A stretch of DNA of 64,000 bases, taken from contig JAUPSS010000001.1 in assembly GCA_040285825.1 (NCBI GenBank), positions 1,550,001 to 1,614,000 of the forward strand. Direction: 5' to 3'. Below the pieces are notes generated by a model. That model ran no database searches. It saw nothing but the letters and a program-made list of their open reading frames with translations, and was not told where the DNA came from. This stretch comes from Eukaryota sp. TZLM1-RC (taxonomy: Eukaryota > Metamonada: BaSk clade). Positions 40,791 through 51,229 of this stretch are shown piece by piece (the first letter of the stretch is position 1; every line of letters starts with the position of its first letter). The translations under genes were made by a program, and so were the position numbers.

Positions 40791-41146
40791 ATGTAATTGA
40801 TAATTGTTGTGATCACTATATAGTGGTTGAACAGGCAAGTACACCTCAGCCAGGTTATTGGTTGTTTTGTCTTATATCAGTACTTTGAATAAATACGACA
40901 ATCTTCGGGTGTTCTTCTTCATCAGTAGCACCGTGTGTGGCAATGAATAAATACATTGTAATTTGCAAAAGACATTAGTGAACAACATACTGGGCATCGT
41001 TGTTGAATGTTGACAGCATAATTATAACTACATTAGTTTTACCTAAGTGCCGCTGATGATAACATTAACACTATCCAGAAATTAGTGAGATTGTGTTTGA
41101 ATGAAGAAAACAAATTGGAAACAAACTTGGATCTACACCTGTTTTA
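40791..41146. other. upstream region of the MORN gene
   Basis: AT-rich, with no gene. It must contain the promoter for the ORF starting at 41147; no motif is singled out. Confidence 0.4.
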
Positions 41147-42937
41147 ATGGATCAGTCTCCTTCTGTAGAGCTCCCTCTACCTCCTCCCTTCTTCTCTGAA
41201 TGTTTACGGTTCTTGGCTAACACATGTACCGACTTTGGTGATTTTTCGAAAACACCATCTGAGGCTGAGGTGAATCGTCTTCGTGAGGCGTTCAAAGCCT
41301 GGCAACAAAAGGAAAACCCTGAACCCTTTGAAAGCTTTCTCATTCATCCCCATGTTGTTTGCCACTTCCTCATCTCATATTGTACCAAACACAATCCTCC
41401 TCTCATCTCTACTGCTTTAGGCCAGGAAATGATCAATCTCTGCAACCGCTCATCCGATGACGTCTACCGTGAACGTGCCCTTCTTCAGCTTTTCACCCTC
41501 CTTCCTCCCATCTCCCGTGCTGTCCTAGGCTCCCTCCTTCGCTTCCTCTACGAGTTTTGCCAGTTCCATCCCCAGCTCTGCCATATTGAAGACTTTGACA
41601 AAGACACCAGAGTTTTAGCATTGTTCCGTAAGTGGGGAGGCATTGTGTTTTGCGCTCTTGAACCGACTGATTCCGCCCTTGCCATCCTTTCTCAAGCCAC
41701 AATGCTATTGGGAAAGGCCGTTTCCATCTACACCACCAGCCAATCTTTTTTCCAGCACAAAACAAGAACTTTATCTATTGCTAATAATAGTAACAAAACC
41801 AGACTGAATTCTTTAAAAGCCCTTGGAGAAATCAAAACCGAAGAACCCATGCATAGTGACGTCGATTCGTTACATTTATTGTCCAATGTACGTACCGTGG
41901 TTCTTGAAGATACTATTTACATTGGCCCAGTTGATAGTAGTAATAAACCACATGGTACTGGTACTTTGATTAGTACGGATGGAGGTTATTTTGTAGGGAA
42001 GTTTGATCATGGGAAGAGATCAGGACTAGGAACCATAGTAGGTGGTGATGATAGAGTTATGGTTGCTACTTATAAGAGTGATAAGGTAAATGGAAGGGTA
42101 GCAGAAGTCTTGATGAGTCAAGAAGAAGGTCAAAAAGATTTTGACCTATTTACTGGTATTTTGAATGAGAAGGGAGAACGTGATGGCCCAGGTGTTTCTC
42201 TACAGGTCAATTCCAGTCAATCAAATTCCCTATCAGTTGCTTCTGGTCAGTGGAATGGATCAAAATTAAATGGCATTGCAAACGTCATTACTGACGATAC
42301 CTTCTTCTCTGGGGAAATGGACAGTAATGGTGAAAGATCTGGCCTTGCTCGGGTCCTATCTTCGCATGGTATTTTTGAAGGTAATCTTTCTAAGGGAATT
42401 CCAAGTGGTAAAGGCAGTTGGTTTGGTAGTGACGGAGAGAGATTCTATGGTGAATTTAAAAATGGTATTCGAGATGGTCTTGGAACTTGCCAATATGCAG
42501 ATGGTTCTGTTTACAAGGGGTCATTTTTCGAGGGAGTCTTCCACGGTCAAGGAGAATTAACAAGACCTAATGGTGAATCTTATAAGGGATTATTTGCAAA
42601 GGGACATCGCCATGGGAATGGTGTTTTTGAAGATGTAATCAGAGGGTATAAATACGAGGGTAGTTGGAGTGGTAACAAAAAACATGGTGAAGGTATTGAA
42701 GTAATTAATGGTATAACACATAAAGGGACTTGGATTGACGGTAAGCGAACGGGCAGCTTTGTTGTTACATTTGAGAATATTGTTGATCTTGAAGTTGAGT
42801 TGGCTTGTAATTTTAAGGAAGGAAAGCTTTCAGGATTAGGTCGAGCTTCTAGTGTGTTTGGTTCGGTAAAAAAGGATGCCAGTGTTCTTTACAGTGACTT
42901 GGCAAAAGGAAATGTACCTGAAGAATTGTATGAATAG
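41147..42937 (+). CDS. MORN-repeat protein with helical N-terminal domain
   Basis: A 596-residue ORF from ATG 41147 to TAG. The first 230 or so residues are helical and unassigned (LRFLANTCTDFGDF, ALLQLFTLLPPISRAVL), possibly an armadillo- or RGS-like helical fold. From about 260 to 560 there are roughly ten MORN units of about 23 residues: GTGTLISTDGGYFVGKFDHG, RFYGEFKNGIRDGLGTCQYA, VYKGSFFEGVFHGQGELTR, YKGLFAKGHRHGNGVF and YEGSWSGNKKHGEG. MORN repeats bind lipids or dimerise, and in flagellates act in axonemal, basal-body or cortical structures. The protein is soluble, with no signal or membrane helix and no intron. The exact partner is unknown. Confidence 0.85.
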   Translation: MDQSPSVELPLPPPFFSECLRFLANTCTDFGDFSKTPSEAEVNRLREAFKAWQQKENPEPFESFLIHPHVVCHFLISYCTKHNPPLISTALGQEMINLCNRSSDDVYRERALLQLFTLLPPISRAVLGSLLRFLYEFCQFHPQLCHIEDFDKDTRVLALFRKWGGIVFCALEPTDSALAILSQATMLLGKAVSIYTTSQSFFQHKTRTLSIANNSNKTRLNSLKALGEIKTEEPMHSDVDSLHLLSNVRTVVLEDTIYIGPVDSSNKPHGTGTLISTDGGYFVGKFDHGKRSGLGTIVGGDDRVMVATYKSDKVNGRVAEVLMSQEEGQKDFDLFTGILNEKGERDGPGVSLQVNSSQSNSLSVASGQWNGSKLNGIANVITDDTFFSGEMDSNGERSGLARVLSSHGIFEGNLSKGIPSGKGSWFGSDGERFYGEFKNGIRDGLGTCQYADGSVYKGSFFEGVFHGQGELTRPNGESYKGLFAKGHRHGNGVFEDVIRGYKYEGSWSGNKKHGEGIEVINGITHKGTWIDGKRTGSFVVTFENIVDLEVELACNFKEGKLSGLGRASSVFGSVKKDASVLYSDLAKGNVPEELYE

Positions 42938-43373
42938 TGTTGTATTTTTATCTGTTATGTTTGATGGATTTGTCAGTAAATAATTTTTTAAGTGGAAAGT
43001 TTTTGAATTTCTGTAGATTACATTTTTGCTGCATTAGACAGTTCTTCGCATTTAGTAGAAGTAAATGGTCTAAAAAATCATAAAATCTTTGTAGGAAAGA
43101 CTGATAATATTATTGCAAACATTATATTAACTGTCCCGTCTTTTAGTTGATGGAAATTGTAAAATGTGAATGTTCCAGGAATAAAACTTTTTTAGTACAA
43201 ATATTGTTCAAATTTCAGCACTGGTGTATAATTTAGCACTGACTTGTTTGCTTTTTGTTTCAATAATCATAGTCAGAATATCAACAGTATTGGTTATTAG
43301 TTGTTTTGCAAATACTTGTATCTTCGATTTTCCTGGATTTGCAATGTGGTTTGAAAATGGACCATATAGTTTG
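42938..43373. other. intergenic
   Basis: AT-rich spacer. The frame of the next gene is open back to 43224 but only from a GTG codon, so I exclude that part. Confidence 0.4.
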
Positions 43374-43940
43374 ATGAAATTCTACCTCTTGCTCTCATGG
43401 TCATTCATTGTCATTGTCTTTGGATGCAATCATTCCATACCTTCATCGGATTGCAGCATATCTGGAGGAACATCGCCTACATGTAGGAGAGAATCGTTCA
43501 GTTTGGATGGGGTTACACGTTATTATGCCCACTGTTTCGCCAATGGTGCCCGTTCATGCTCCCAAACATATTACAGTAGCTCCTGTGACGTTGAGGGTCA
43601 TAATAACGCACGTTGTGGGATTGCCACTCCATCTATCGGAGCTGTCACTCATATCATTGCTTCCTGTGAATCTAATGGAGCTAGGCGCTGTTCACAACAA
43701 TTGCGCCATAATCAATGTAGTATTATAGGGGAAGATGCCAACTGTTCTACTGATTTTATTAGGGGTAGGTCTAATTACCTTGTAGCTACATGCGAGGCTC
43801 ACAATGCCATTCAGTGCTCCATTACATGTGGAGCCAAGTCGTGTGAGCAACTTTGTCCTGAACCTAGCTTTTCTGCCATGTGTAAATGTATAACTGATGA
43901 TCAAGGTGGTCTTTCAGCGAAATGTGGTTGTGGTCATTAG
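43374..43940 (+). CDS. small secreted Cys-rich repeat protein
   Basis: ATG 43374 is chosen because it gives a classic signal peptide (MKFYLLLSWSFIVIVFGCN); an ATG at 43344 would also be possible. The mature part, about 168 residues, contains three imperfect units of roughly 45 residues. Their core is A-x-C-x3-G-A-R-x-C-S-Q followed by C 7-8 residues later: AHCFANGARSCSQ, ASCESNGARRCSQ and ATCEAHNAIQCS. The last 30 residues form a separate Cys knot-like end (CGAKSCEQLC, CKCITDD, CGCGH). About two dozen Cys imply a disulfide-stabilised extracellular or cyst/lysosomal protein. I do not know a named family with this spacing. There is no membrane helix beyond the signal and no intron. Confidence 0.65.
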   Translation: MKFYLLLSWSFIVIVFGCNHSIPSSDCSISGGTSPTCRRESFSLDGVTRYYAHCFANGARSCSQTYYSSSCDVEGHNNARCGIATPSIGAVTHIIASCESNGARRCSQQLRHNQCSIIGEDANCSTDFIRGRSNYLVATCEAHNAIQCSITCGAKSCEQLCPEPSFSAMCKCITDDQGGLSAKCGCGH

Positions 43941-44224
43941 ATTGTTGTCGTTCAATGATTTGTTTGTATTTATAAAAAAATCTTGGTTGATGGTTGTTAT
44001 GATTGCTGGTGTTGTGCGAAGTTTGAAGCAATTTGAATTGCATAATAAAGCACTTAGTTCATTGGTCGATCTATACATTGTGACAAAGGATACGATAACG
44101 ATAGATGTTGATAAAGATTTGTTGATGACGAACATCATTATTGAGTTTCATATTTGTACTTCATATATGTGATTCATTGGTGATGTTAAAAACATAGCAT
44201 TTATTAGTGAAGTAGGCTACAATC

Positions 44225-44400
44225 TTTTTTTTAAACTGGAATATTTATTGAGATAAAAAAACCCATCTAGAATTCAATATCCTCCAAACAAGCGTCACTA
44301 TTACTAAACCTACTCACAGCATTACGTTCATATTCTACACCAATAGCTAAAAGTGCCTTTGAAATCATTGTTGGAATAGACTTGAAAATGCAAAAAACAA
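44225..44400 (-). pseudogene. 3' tip of the left-edge RLE element family
   Basis: The reverse complement is almost identical to bases 1015-1190: TTTTGCATTTTCAAGTCTAT, the codons for FKSIPTMISKALLAIG, GGAGGATATTGAATTCTAGA and AATAAATATTCCAGTTT, ending in an A run. It is a recent, strongly 5'-truncated insertion in reverse orientation. Confidence 0.8.
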
Positions 44401-44739
44401 TTCAATCTTTGAACATCAATTAATTACTTCCTCAAAGGAGAGTAATCTGCACCTACATTGTGAAACACTCTTTGAGTGAGACCACCAACCAAGGCCTTTA
44501 TACAAGCTGAACACAATTCGAGTGGGGTAAAAATTTGTGTTAAATAATGGGCTTTTTAAATGATGAAATCATTACAAACATTGAACAGTAGAGTTACCCT
44601 CAGGACATAAACATTCATCTAATGAAATAGCAAAACCATTGAATCTCACAATTTTTCCACACAGAGTATCTCACTAGATTATCATGGAAATCGCGACATT
44701 ATCAAATGTGAGAATAAAGTGTCAGAACTATAAATTAGT

Positions 44740-44990
44740 GTATGAACCAAGATTTCCTCTGCAAAATCCTGATCTGCTTGTTTTCTCGCCATTGCTTCTC
44801 TTATTCGCTGAAACAACCGAGGTTATCTATTAATAATAAAATTCTTGAATTTGTGGCCAACACATAAGGACATCAAATTTCTCTATTCTATTTTCTTGAA
44901 CCATTGTTTGGAAATCATTTTAAAAAATTTGCTGCTTCTACTGGTAATCTTCCATTGATAGAAAATGGAAAAATCATCAAAACAAGTGGT
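44740..44990 (-). pseudogene. RLE-type family B, 3' end relic
   Basis: The reverse complement carries PFSINGRLPVEAANFLK and then broken frames to RILQRKSWFIH. It is collinear with the family B copies at 16.1 and 21.3-21.9 kb. It ends about 60 bases before the VPS29 start codon, so it may lie in that gene's promoter. Confidence 0.55.
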
Positions 44991-45050
44991 CTGAAATCAA
45001 AGTGATAATCAAATAAATGATAAAGAAATTCCTCCCACATTAAATCAAAC

Positions 45051-45648
45051 ATGGTATGGATGTCTTTCATATATCTCAACGCAGCTAGTTCTTGTTATTG
45101 GAGACTTCCACATCCCTCATCGTGCTGCCGATCTTCCTTCTAAATTCAAATCTTTACTTGTTCCAGATAAAATCAACCACATTCTATGTACTGGCAATCT
45201 CTGCACTCAATCTACTTATGAATACCTTCGTTCTCTTTCTTCCGACCTCCACATCGTCAGGGGTGACTTTGATGATCTCACTACTCTTCCTGAACAGAAG
45301 ATTGTTACCCTCGGAGATCTCAAGGTTGGTCTTACCCATGGCCATCAAGTAGTTCCTTGGGGAGACCCAGAGGCCCTTGCCATTACCATGAGACAACTCA
45401 ACTGTGATATTCTTGTCACTGGACACACTCATGAGAAACTCATTGCAGAAGTAGAAGGTAGACTCATTATCAATCCTGGATCTGCCACTGGTGCTTCTCA
45501 TCCCCTCAAAGGTGAATGTACTCCTTCTTTTGCTTTGTTAGACGTCAAGGGAAGTCAAGTGACTATCTTCTGTTATGAATGGATAGCACCTGATGATTTC
45601 AAAGTATCAAAAACTGTATGGAAGAAGGGTGAAGGTTTAGTTCAGTAA
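45051..45648 (+). CDS. VPS29: VPS29, retromer subunit; join(45051..45053,45085..45648)
   Basis: A 188-residue protein (human 182). The body from LVLVIGDFHIPHRAADLP to the end has every retromer VPS29 landmark: the metallophosphoesterase-fold metal-site residues GDFHIPH, ILCTGNLCT, IVRGDFDD, THGHQVVPWGD, TGHTHE and INPGSATGA. VPS29 joins VPS35 and VPS26 in the endosomal retromer coat and is thought to have lost enzymatic activity. The main frame has no ATG. A 31-nt intron (45054-45084) directly after ATG 45051 gives MLVLVIGDFHIPH, the exact family start. The first coding exon is therefore the ATG alone. It is convergent with CLN3 (3' ends about 390 bp apart). Confidence 0.95.
45054..45084 (+). 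other. 31-nt intron immediately after the VPS29 start codon
   Basis: GTATGGATGT...CTCAACGCAG. Splicing is required to link ATG to the conserved body. Confidence 0.85.
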
Positions 45649-46036
45649 ATTGTGAATATAATTTATAATAAATCCATGTATTTGAATCTTTATTTGTTTT
45701 TCGTGGATAAACATACTCAGGAATAGGGTCTCTGTGGTCACATTTTTTGACAGAATTTTGTGGTCTGGGATTACAGATTGAAGTGGAAAAACACAAATTA
45801 CTAAATTGTTTAAACTGCGATTTTTTCCATGAATTCACCATTTTCCTATCGAGTCAAAAATTGTTGAGTTACCATTGGTGAATTAATTGCTTTAAAAACA
45901 ATACAAAGGTAGCGAAATTGCGAAATTATTGGGTTCCCATCATTAATATATTGAATAATACAAATGGAGGTTGATGAAGATCCACAGAGCAAAAGCAAAT
46001 ACAAATATTTATTCTAATAAATTCAATAAACAAAAA

Positions 46037-47434
46037 CTACCACAAGGGATGATCCCAAATGTAATCTAATAATAAATCAATTAAGGAACTGGCCGCAATA
46101 CCAATAGCAACAGCCAAAGCAGTCATATTAATACCATATTCTCTATCCTTTTGGTTCAATTTATTGGTAGATAAAAGAATGTGGAAGGTATTGATGTAAC
46201 TACAACCACCAAGCAGACCAGTCCATAGAACAATACCTAACAAACCAAGAGGTGGGATATAACGTAAATAATCTTGTGTTAAAAATAAACAGAAATTAAT
46301 AAATTGAAATAATGTTATCGTTCCAATATAAGGAATATGAACAACGGGCAGTGAACTCCTAGAAATTAGGACGGTAATTTGATAAGCTACTTGAACAATT
46401 TTGTAAAAATGTTTCAGTACAAATTCTGATAAATCTTTAGGCTTAATTACTTCAGACTCGTCCAATGCATTTCTGGCCAAAGTTGTGATAATAACATATT
46501 CCAAAATATAAACCATAAACAAATTGAAAGTTTCATACTTAATTGTTGTGAGAACTCTCCAAAATCTAGCAAAACCAGCATCCTTTACATCATTACTTGG
46601 ATCCTCAGAATCTTCCAACAAAGGTGTATTATCAGTAGGAGATTGGTTGAGCACCATTGATTGTTCTAATTTGGCTACTAACTGAGGTTGATTCTTTGCT
46701 AATCTTCTTGGATCACTATCACCGAGCCTAAAGGTCTCTTTACAAAATATAAATCCTTGTTTAATTACCGGAACTGGAGGAGCAATCATAAAGAAAAACC
46801 CAATAATATAGACTAATACTGTTGGAAGCAAGTACATGAATGCAACATCATCAGAGACTTCAAATAGTTGAGCTACAAGGGAATAACCTGCTCCTGTCAC
46901 TCCAGAAAGACCAGTTCCTAAAGTAAATAAAAGAAAAGGAAAACCAAACCAGTTCCCCAAGCAGATACAAGTTTGTAATCTCCAGGGTATTGTTTCAAGA
47001 AACAAAGAATGATGGATTCGCCCATTGCACTGCGATGACGTGGTATGACGTGGCATACCTTGCTGAGCCCATGGCAATGACACAACCAAGCATAAACCAG
47101 AAATTGAAACGTTCGATAAAGGCCATGCCAATTAGACCTGTAGTCATAAGAAATGTGTTGAAGAGAATTCTAGAAGTGTAAGATATTGAGTTGAGAAACC
47201 AAGTGTTGATGATTCTAGCGAGGACACCAATGCCGACATTACAAAAGAGAATCAATCCCATCAGGGAGTCCTTGTGGAAGTATCGAGCGAGCGAGGGGGC
47301 AGCAGAGATCACAACACAATAGGATGAAGTGAGATGTATTTGAATATCATACGAAGGTTGTTGATTGTGCCAGCAATCATGAGGCCAATCCATGAGCGCG
47401 TGTAAGGAAAGTTGTCCTTGGCCATTATTGGCAT
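46037..47434 (-). CDS. CLN3: CLN3 (battenin) lysosomal membrane protein; exons 47434..47353, 47317..47059, 47029..46950, 46917..46037
   Basis: With three gaps removed the gene encodes 433 residues (human CLN3 438). Family landmarks are RSWIGLMIAGTINN (first helix), VVISAAPSLA, GSASAMGESIILCFL (the G-x-G-E-type segment), SAWGTGTGLSGVTGAGYS, and a C-terminal helix region WTGLLGGCSYINTFHILLS with EYGINMTALAVAIGI. CLN3 is a polytopic lysosomal membrane protein related to equilibrative transporters. Its human loss causes juvenile Batten disease, and it is linked to glycerophosphodiester export. Two gaps are canonical short introns (47030-47058, 29 nt; 46918-46949, 32 nt). The third (47318-47352, 35 nt) begins GTATGA but has no AG at its end. 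Two nearby ATGs (47434, 47425) are possible. The gene starts 54 bp from GAPDH in a divergent arrangement. Confidence 0.88.
46918..46949 (-). other. 32-nt intron in CLN3
   Basis: On the minus strand GTTTGGTTTTCC...TTTACTTTAG. Removing it joins SAWGTG to TGLSGVTGAG, as expected for the family. Confidence 0.85.
47030..47058 (-). other. 29-nt intron in CLN3
   Basis: On the minus strand GTATGCCACG...CATCGCAG. Removing it joins GSAS with AMGESIIL and restores the conserved frame. Confidence 0.85.
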
Positions 47435-47488
47435 TTGGGGTCGAATGAAGGTAAGATATTTAATTGGTTTAATTCTTCTTGATACAAA
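47435..47488. promoter_or_regulatory. 54-bp divergent promoter region between CLN3 and GAPDH
   Basis: Only 54 bases separate the first possible ATG of CLN3 (47434) from ATG 47489 of GAPDH. Both core promoters and 5' UTRs must lie here or overlap the genes. It contains an AT-rich ATATTTAATTGGTTTAATTC stretch; no consensus box can be asserted. Confidence 0.6.
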
Positions 47489-48524
<1,036 letters not shown>

Positions 48525-48639
48525 TTTTTTTTGATATCGTTATAGGAATTAAATAGCTTTATAAGTCTTTTTTACGTTTCATTATTGAAGCAAGTAATTT
48601 TGGACTTGCTCACCATTACCATTCAGTTTGACGGTTTGG

Positions 48640-48825
48640 GATATTGCGTTGAACAAAAACAATTAAATTGCGTTGTCTGGCACAATAGAATTGTTTTAAG
48701 TATGCTCAAAGCAACCTGATGTGATAACCACAGCACTGTTAGAGTTGGGAATAAAAAATGAAAATCGCTTACTAAAAGGATTTAATAATGTTGCGTCTAT
48801 TCAGGATATTGAATTTAAAATTTTG
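48640..48825 (+). pseudogene. RLE non-LTR element, C-terminal relic
   Basis: Reads VVWHNRIVLSMLKAT, then after one shift TALLELGIKNENRLLKGF and IQDIEF. It parallels WLNRIVFCIFKSIP, KALLAIGVEYERN and LEDIEF of the left-edge copy. The next element (solo LTR) begins a few bases later. Confidence 0.6.
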
Positions 48826-48831
48826 TCAATT

Positions 48832-48926
48832 TGTTGCCATAGGTGGCAAAAGTGGTTGAGATAAAGATAATGAGGAAAAGTTGATTTATTTTCTAATCAT
48901 AACATATAAGCCCAAGGGCGCCAACA
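48832..48926 (-). repeat. solo LTR with 4-bp target duplication AATT
   Basis: On the plus strand it begins TGTTGCCATAGG and ends GGGCGCCAACA; AATT lies on both sides (48828-48831, 48927-48930). It belongs to the LTR family of the minus-strand element (minus-strand start TGTTGGCGCC). It carries a small internal insertion (AATGAGGAAAAGTTG) relative to the others. Confidence 0.7.
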
Positions 48927-48930
48927 AATT

Positions 48931-49421
48931 GTTCTCTTTGTTTTTGAAAAATAATTGAATAAAATGAAAAAGAAAATGCTCATTACGTTTGTAAGATGCA
49001 TTGATAAAAGTATTGACTAATAAGAATTTTTTGGCTGTTTTTAACAATGATTGGTTTTTGGTTGGAAACTAGAAAGGAAACGAACCACAGAATATGCATC
49101 ATAGATAATTCTAGCAGTATAATGACAACAATTTTGCTGTTAATTATTCATTAGGGAAGGAAACTAAACACTTTCAACATCAACAAATTACTTGTGAACA
49201 AATTGTCCAGCTTTGAATGATTGTCTTCCACTTATAGAAAATGCGAAGGCAATAACAACAATATCCCTATTTCTACCAGTATTAGCCTCTTCAATATAAT
49301 TTTTGTCTATGTTGAACTTTTGCTTTGAATCCGAGTACATCCTTTATAGAAGAAGAGCTTGACTTAATAATGTATTTATTTAATTACATTAAAAAGGCTT
49401 TCATCATTTTACTCATTATAC
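48931..49421. other. intergenic, nothing recognised
   Basis: AT-rich; no open frame of note. Confidence 0.4.
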
Positions 49422-49425
49422 ATAT

Positions 49426-49506
49426 TGATACCGTAGGTTGGAAAAGTGGTGAGGATAAAGCTAATTTACTTTCTATTCATATTATAAAAGCCTAAGGGCG
49501 CCAACA
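49426..49506 (-). repeat. outer 3' LTR of the composite element
   Basis: Matches 58495-58575 far better than it matches the LTR at 51628. Preceded by ATAT. Its inner side is the polypurine tract and then the end of pol. Confidence 0.8.
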
Positions 49507-49742
49507 CTGTCTCTTCCCTTTTTTCAAAATTAATTGGCTTATATAAATATGAACTAAACTATAAACAAATAACTAAATAACTACAAATAATCTATATGAA
49601 CTAAGAATTACCATCACTTCCTAATTCCAGCACTGCGTCTAGGCCTCTTGTAAAGCGTAGAGTAATTGGAGGTACTTTTACGTTGACTAGTAGTACGTTT
49701 TCCAATTTTCTTGTTATTCCTACTGAACAACTTGTAAGCTTC
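49507..49742 (-). pseudogene. end of gypsy pol (first copy, left piece)
   Basis: Collinear with 51709-51948: the 3' UTR with repeated AAATAACT, then codons for the basic integrase tail. The sequence is interrupted at 49742 by the nested element and resumes at 50846. Confidence 0.8.
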
Positions 49743-49883
49743 TGTTGTTGTTGAAATCAAATTAAATTAGTAGGTTTCTTTGTATTTCGACTGATGACGT
49801 GATACTCGTTTATGAATCAGTTTTATTAATAAACGCAGATTTCTCTCTCCCCCCTTCGTGTGTTCATCTGCCTAACGGCATCA
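49743..49883 (+). repeat. 5' LTR of the nested element
   Basis: TG...CA ends, 141 bp. Contains GATGACGTGAT at 49793-49803. Confidence 0.93.
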
Positions 49884-49909
49884 ATAATTATTGGCCTTTC
49901 TTATTTCAG

Positions 49910-50659
49910 ATGACTGTTCTTTCTGTCAACCTCCCGTCTCTTTCTTCCATGAAAGTTGAAAGTGTTCTCTTGTTCCTACAACAGTGGCAGATCTATTCTT
50001 CTGTGACTTCTAAGAAAGAGCTTGTTCCAGCAAGACTCTTGGTCGATTCTTTTCTGTTAGAGTCCCTATCTCTCCAGAAATCCGACGTCTCTTCCAGTGA
50101 CGATGTTCTTCTTGGACATCTACAATCTGTCGTATCGTTCACAACGTACGAAGTTTTTAGTCTGGCTATGTCAGAACTGAATCTTGATGTCCGTATTGGT
50201 GACGTCCGAGAACGTATGTCCTGTTACCTGCGACGTTTCCTCCAGGTAAAGAGTAGGGCTTCCGGACTGAAGTTACCAGACACAGCTTTTCTGAATCGAT
50301 TTGGAATTCTTCCCGTAGGTCTTCAACGTTCTCTACTAGCGAGAATTCGAGATGATGTATTCCCAGATCTTCACTCTCTTGTCGAAACCACTACTGATGA
50401 GCTGTTAGACTGCTCTAGGGTTACCCCATGGACTCGTGGTTTCAAAACCTCAGTGAATGATGTGGAACGTACGGCTGGCACTAAAACGAGGTCCTCTTGG
50501 CGCTCTCAGGATTTAAAAAATCAATCGTGCTTCAAGTCCCACAAGCCTGGACACATCTCCCGCGATTGTCCAACTAAAATCAAACATGAGGTAAATTATG
50601 TGTGTCACACAAACGATGCACCAAAGAGTTTAACAAACCCCATATCTTCCCTCCATTGA
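49910..50659 (+). CDS. Gag-like protein with altered zinc knuckle
   Basis: ATG 49910 is the first in frame beyond the LTR and gives 249 residues. The sequence is helical through most of its length (SMKVESVLLFLQQWQIYSS, FLNRFGILPVGLQRSLLARI), as in Ty3/gypsy capsid domains. A basic linker and a nucleocapsid knuckle CFKSHKPGHISRDC end it. The pattern is C-x2-(S)-x4-H-x4-C: the second zinc ligand is Ser where Cys is expected, so zinc binding should be weakened. The frame is fully open, consistent with a young or still selected copy. Its job would be to form the particle that packages element RNA. Confidence 0.8.
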   Translation: MTVLSVNLPSLSSMKVESVLLFLQQWQIYSSVTSKKELVPARLLVDSFLLESLSLQKSDVSSSDDVLLGHLQSVVSFTTYEVFSLAMSELNLDVRIGDVRERMSCYLRRFLQVKSRASGLKLPDTAFLNRFGILPVGLQRSLLARIRDDVFPDLHSLVETTTDELLDCSRVTPWTRGFKTSVNDVERTAGTKTRSSWRSQDLKNQSCFKSHKPGHISRDCPTKIKHEVNYVCHTNDAPKSLTNPISSLH

Positions 50660-50700
50660 GCCGATACTACATTTGTCCTCAGAAAAATGGGAAAAAGTAG

Positions 50701-50841
50701 TGTTGTTGTTGAACTCAAATTGAATTGGTAGGTTTCTTTGTATTTCGACTGATGACGTGATACTCGTTTATGAATCAGTTTTATTAATAAACGCAGATTT
50801 CTCTCTCCCCCCTTCGTGTGTTCATCTGCCTAACGGCATCA
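50701..50841 (+). repeat. 3' LTR of the nested element
   Basis: 141 bp, preceded by a purine tract and followed by CTTC. Contains GATGACGTGAT at 50751-50761. Confidence 0.93.
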
Positions 50842-50845
50842 CTTC

Positions 50846-50969
50846 TGAATGTTTAACTGAATGGAGAGGCTCTTCTGTTGTCAAACCGCCAAACCATTGA
50901 ACAGTACAGAAACTACCTGAATCAGAATTATATTCTGAGAGGATTTTCTCTATAACGTGTTTTTCAGCA
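50846..50969 (-). pseudogene. end of gypsy pol (first copy, right piece)
   Basis: Continues from 49742 when the nested element is removed. Collinear with 51949-52072. Homology stops abruptly at about 50969 (CAGCA), which marks a recombination or deletion breakpoint. Confidence 0.75.
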
Positions 50970-51229
50970 CTTCACACATTGTTGAAATCATCATGCCTAG
51001 AAAATTACCACAAATGACACTGTGACCGTTGTTTCATTGTTGAACGTAAATTAGTCATTTATTGATTGATGTCACGACAGTTGACTCAGCTAATATTGAT
51101 AACTGTGGACATCAAAAGTGAAGAAAACATTGGTTCGAAATGAGATCATTAGGTGTGATCATTGTGATCTTTAAGTACACAAATCGAGCAAATTTTGAGT
51201 ATATTATTAATAGTCAAAATTTGGTTTTC

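Larger units (their letters stand above)
49743..50841 (+). mobile_element. nested 1.1-kb gag-only LTR retrotransposon
   Basis: LTRs of 141 bp at 49743-49883 and 50701-50841 (TGTTGTTGTTGAA...CGGCATCA) differ at 3 sites by eye. The 4-bp target duplication CTTC lies at 49739-49742 and 50842-50845, and the host pol sequence reads continuously across it. The interior encodes only one Gag-like protein, and a purine tract AGAAAAATGGGAAAAAG precedes the 3' LTR. With no pol it must depend on enzymes of an autonomous relative. This is the architecture of gag-bearing TRIM-type elements. The bases after the 5' LTR (ATAATTATTGG) match those after the 5' LTR of the host element, pointing to a shared primer-binding region. 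Confidence 0.93.

Noticed and set aside
48832-49000. A further gypsy interior after the LTR at 48832
   Set aside because: The AATT duplication directly after the LTR shows it is a solo LTR; the resemblance of the following bases to the element's 3' UTR is weak.
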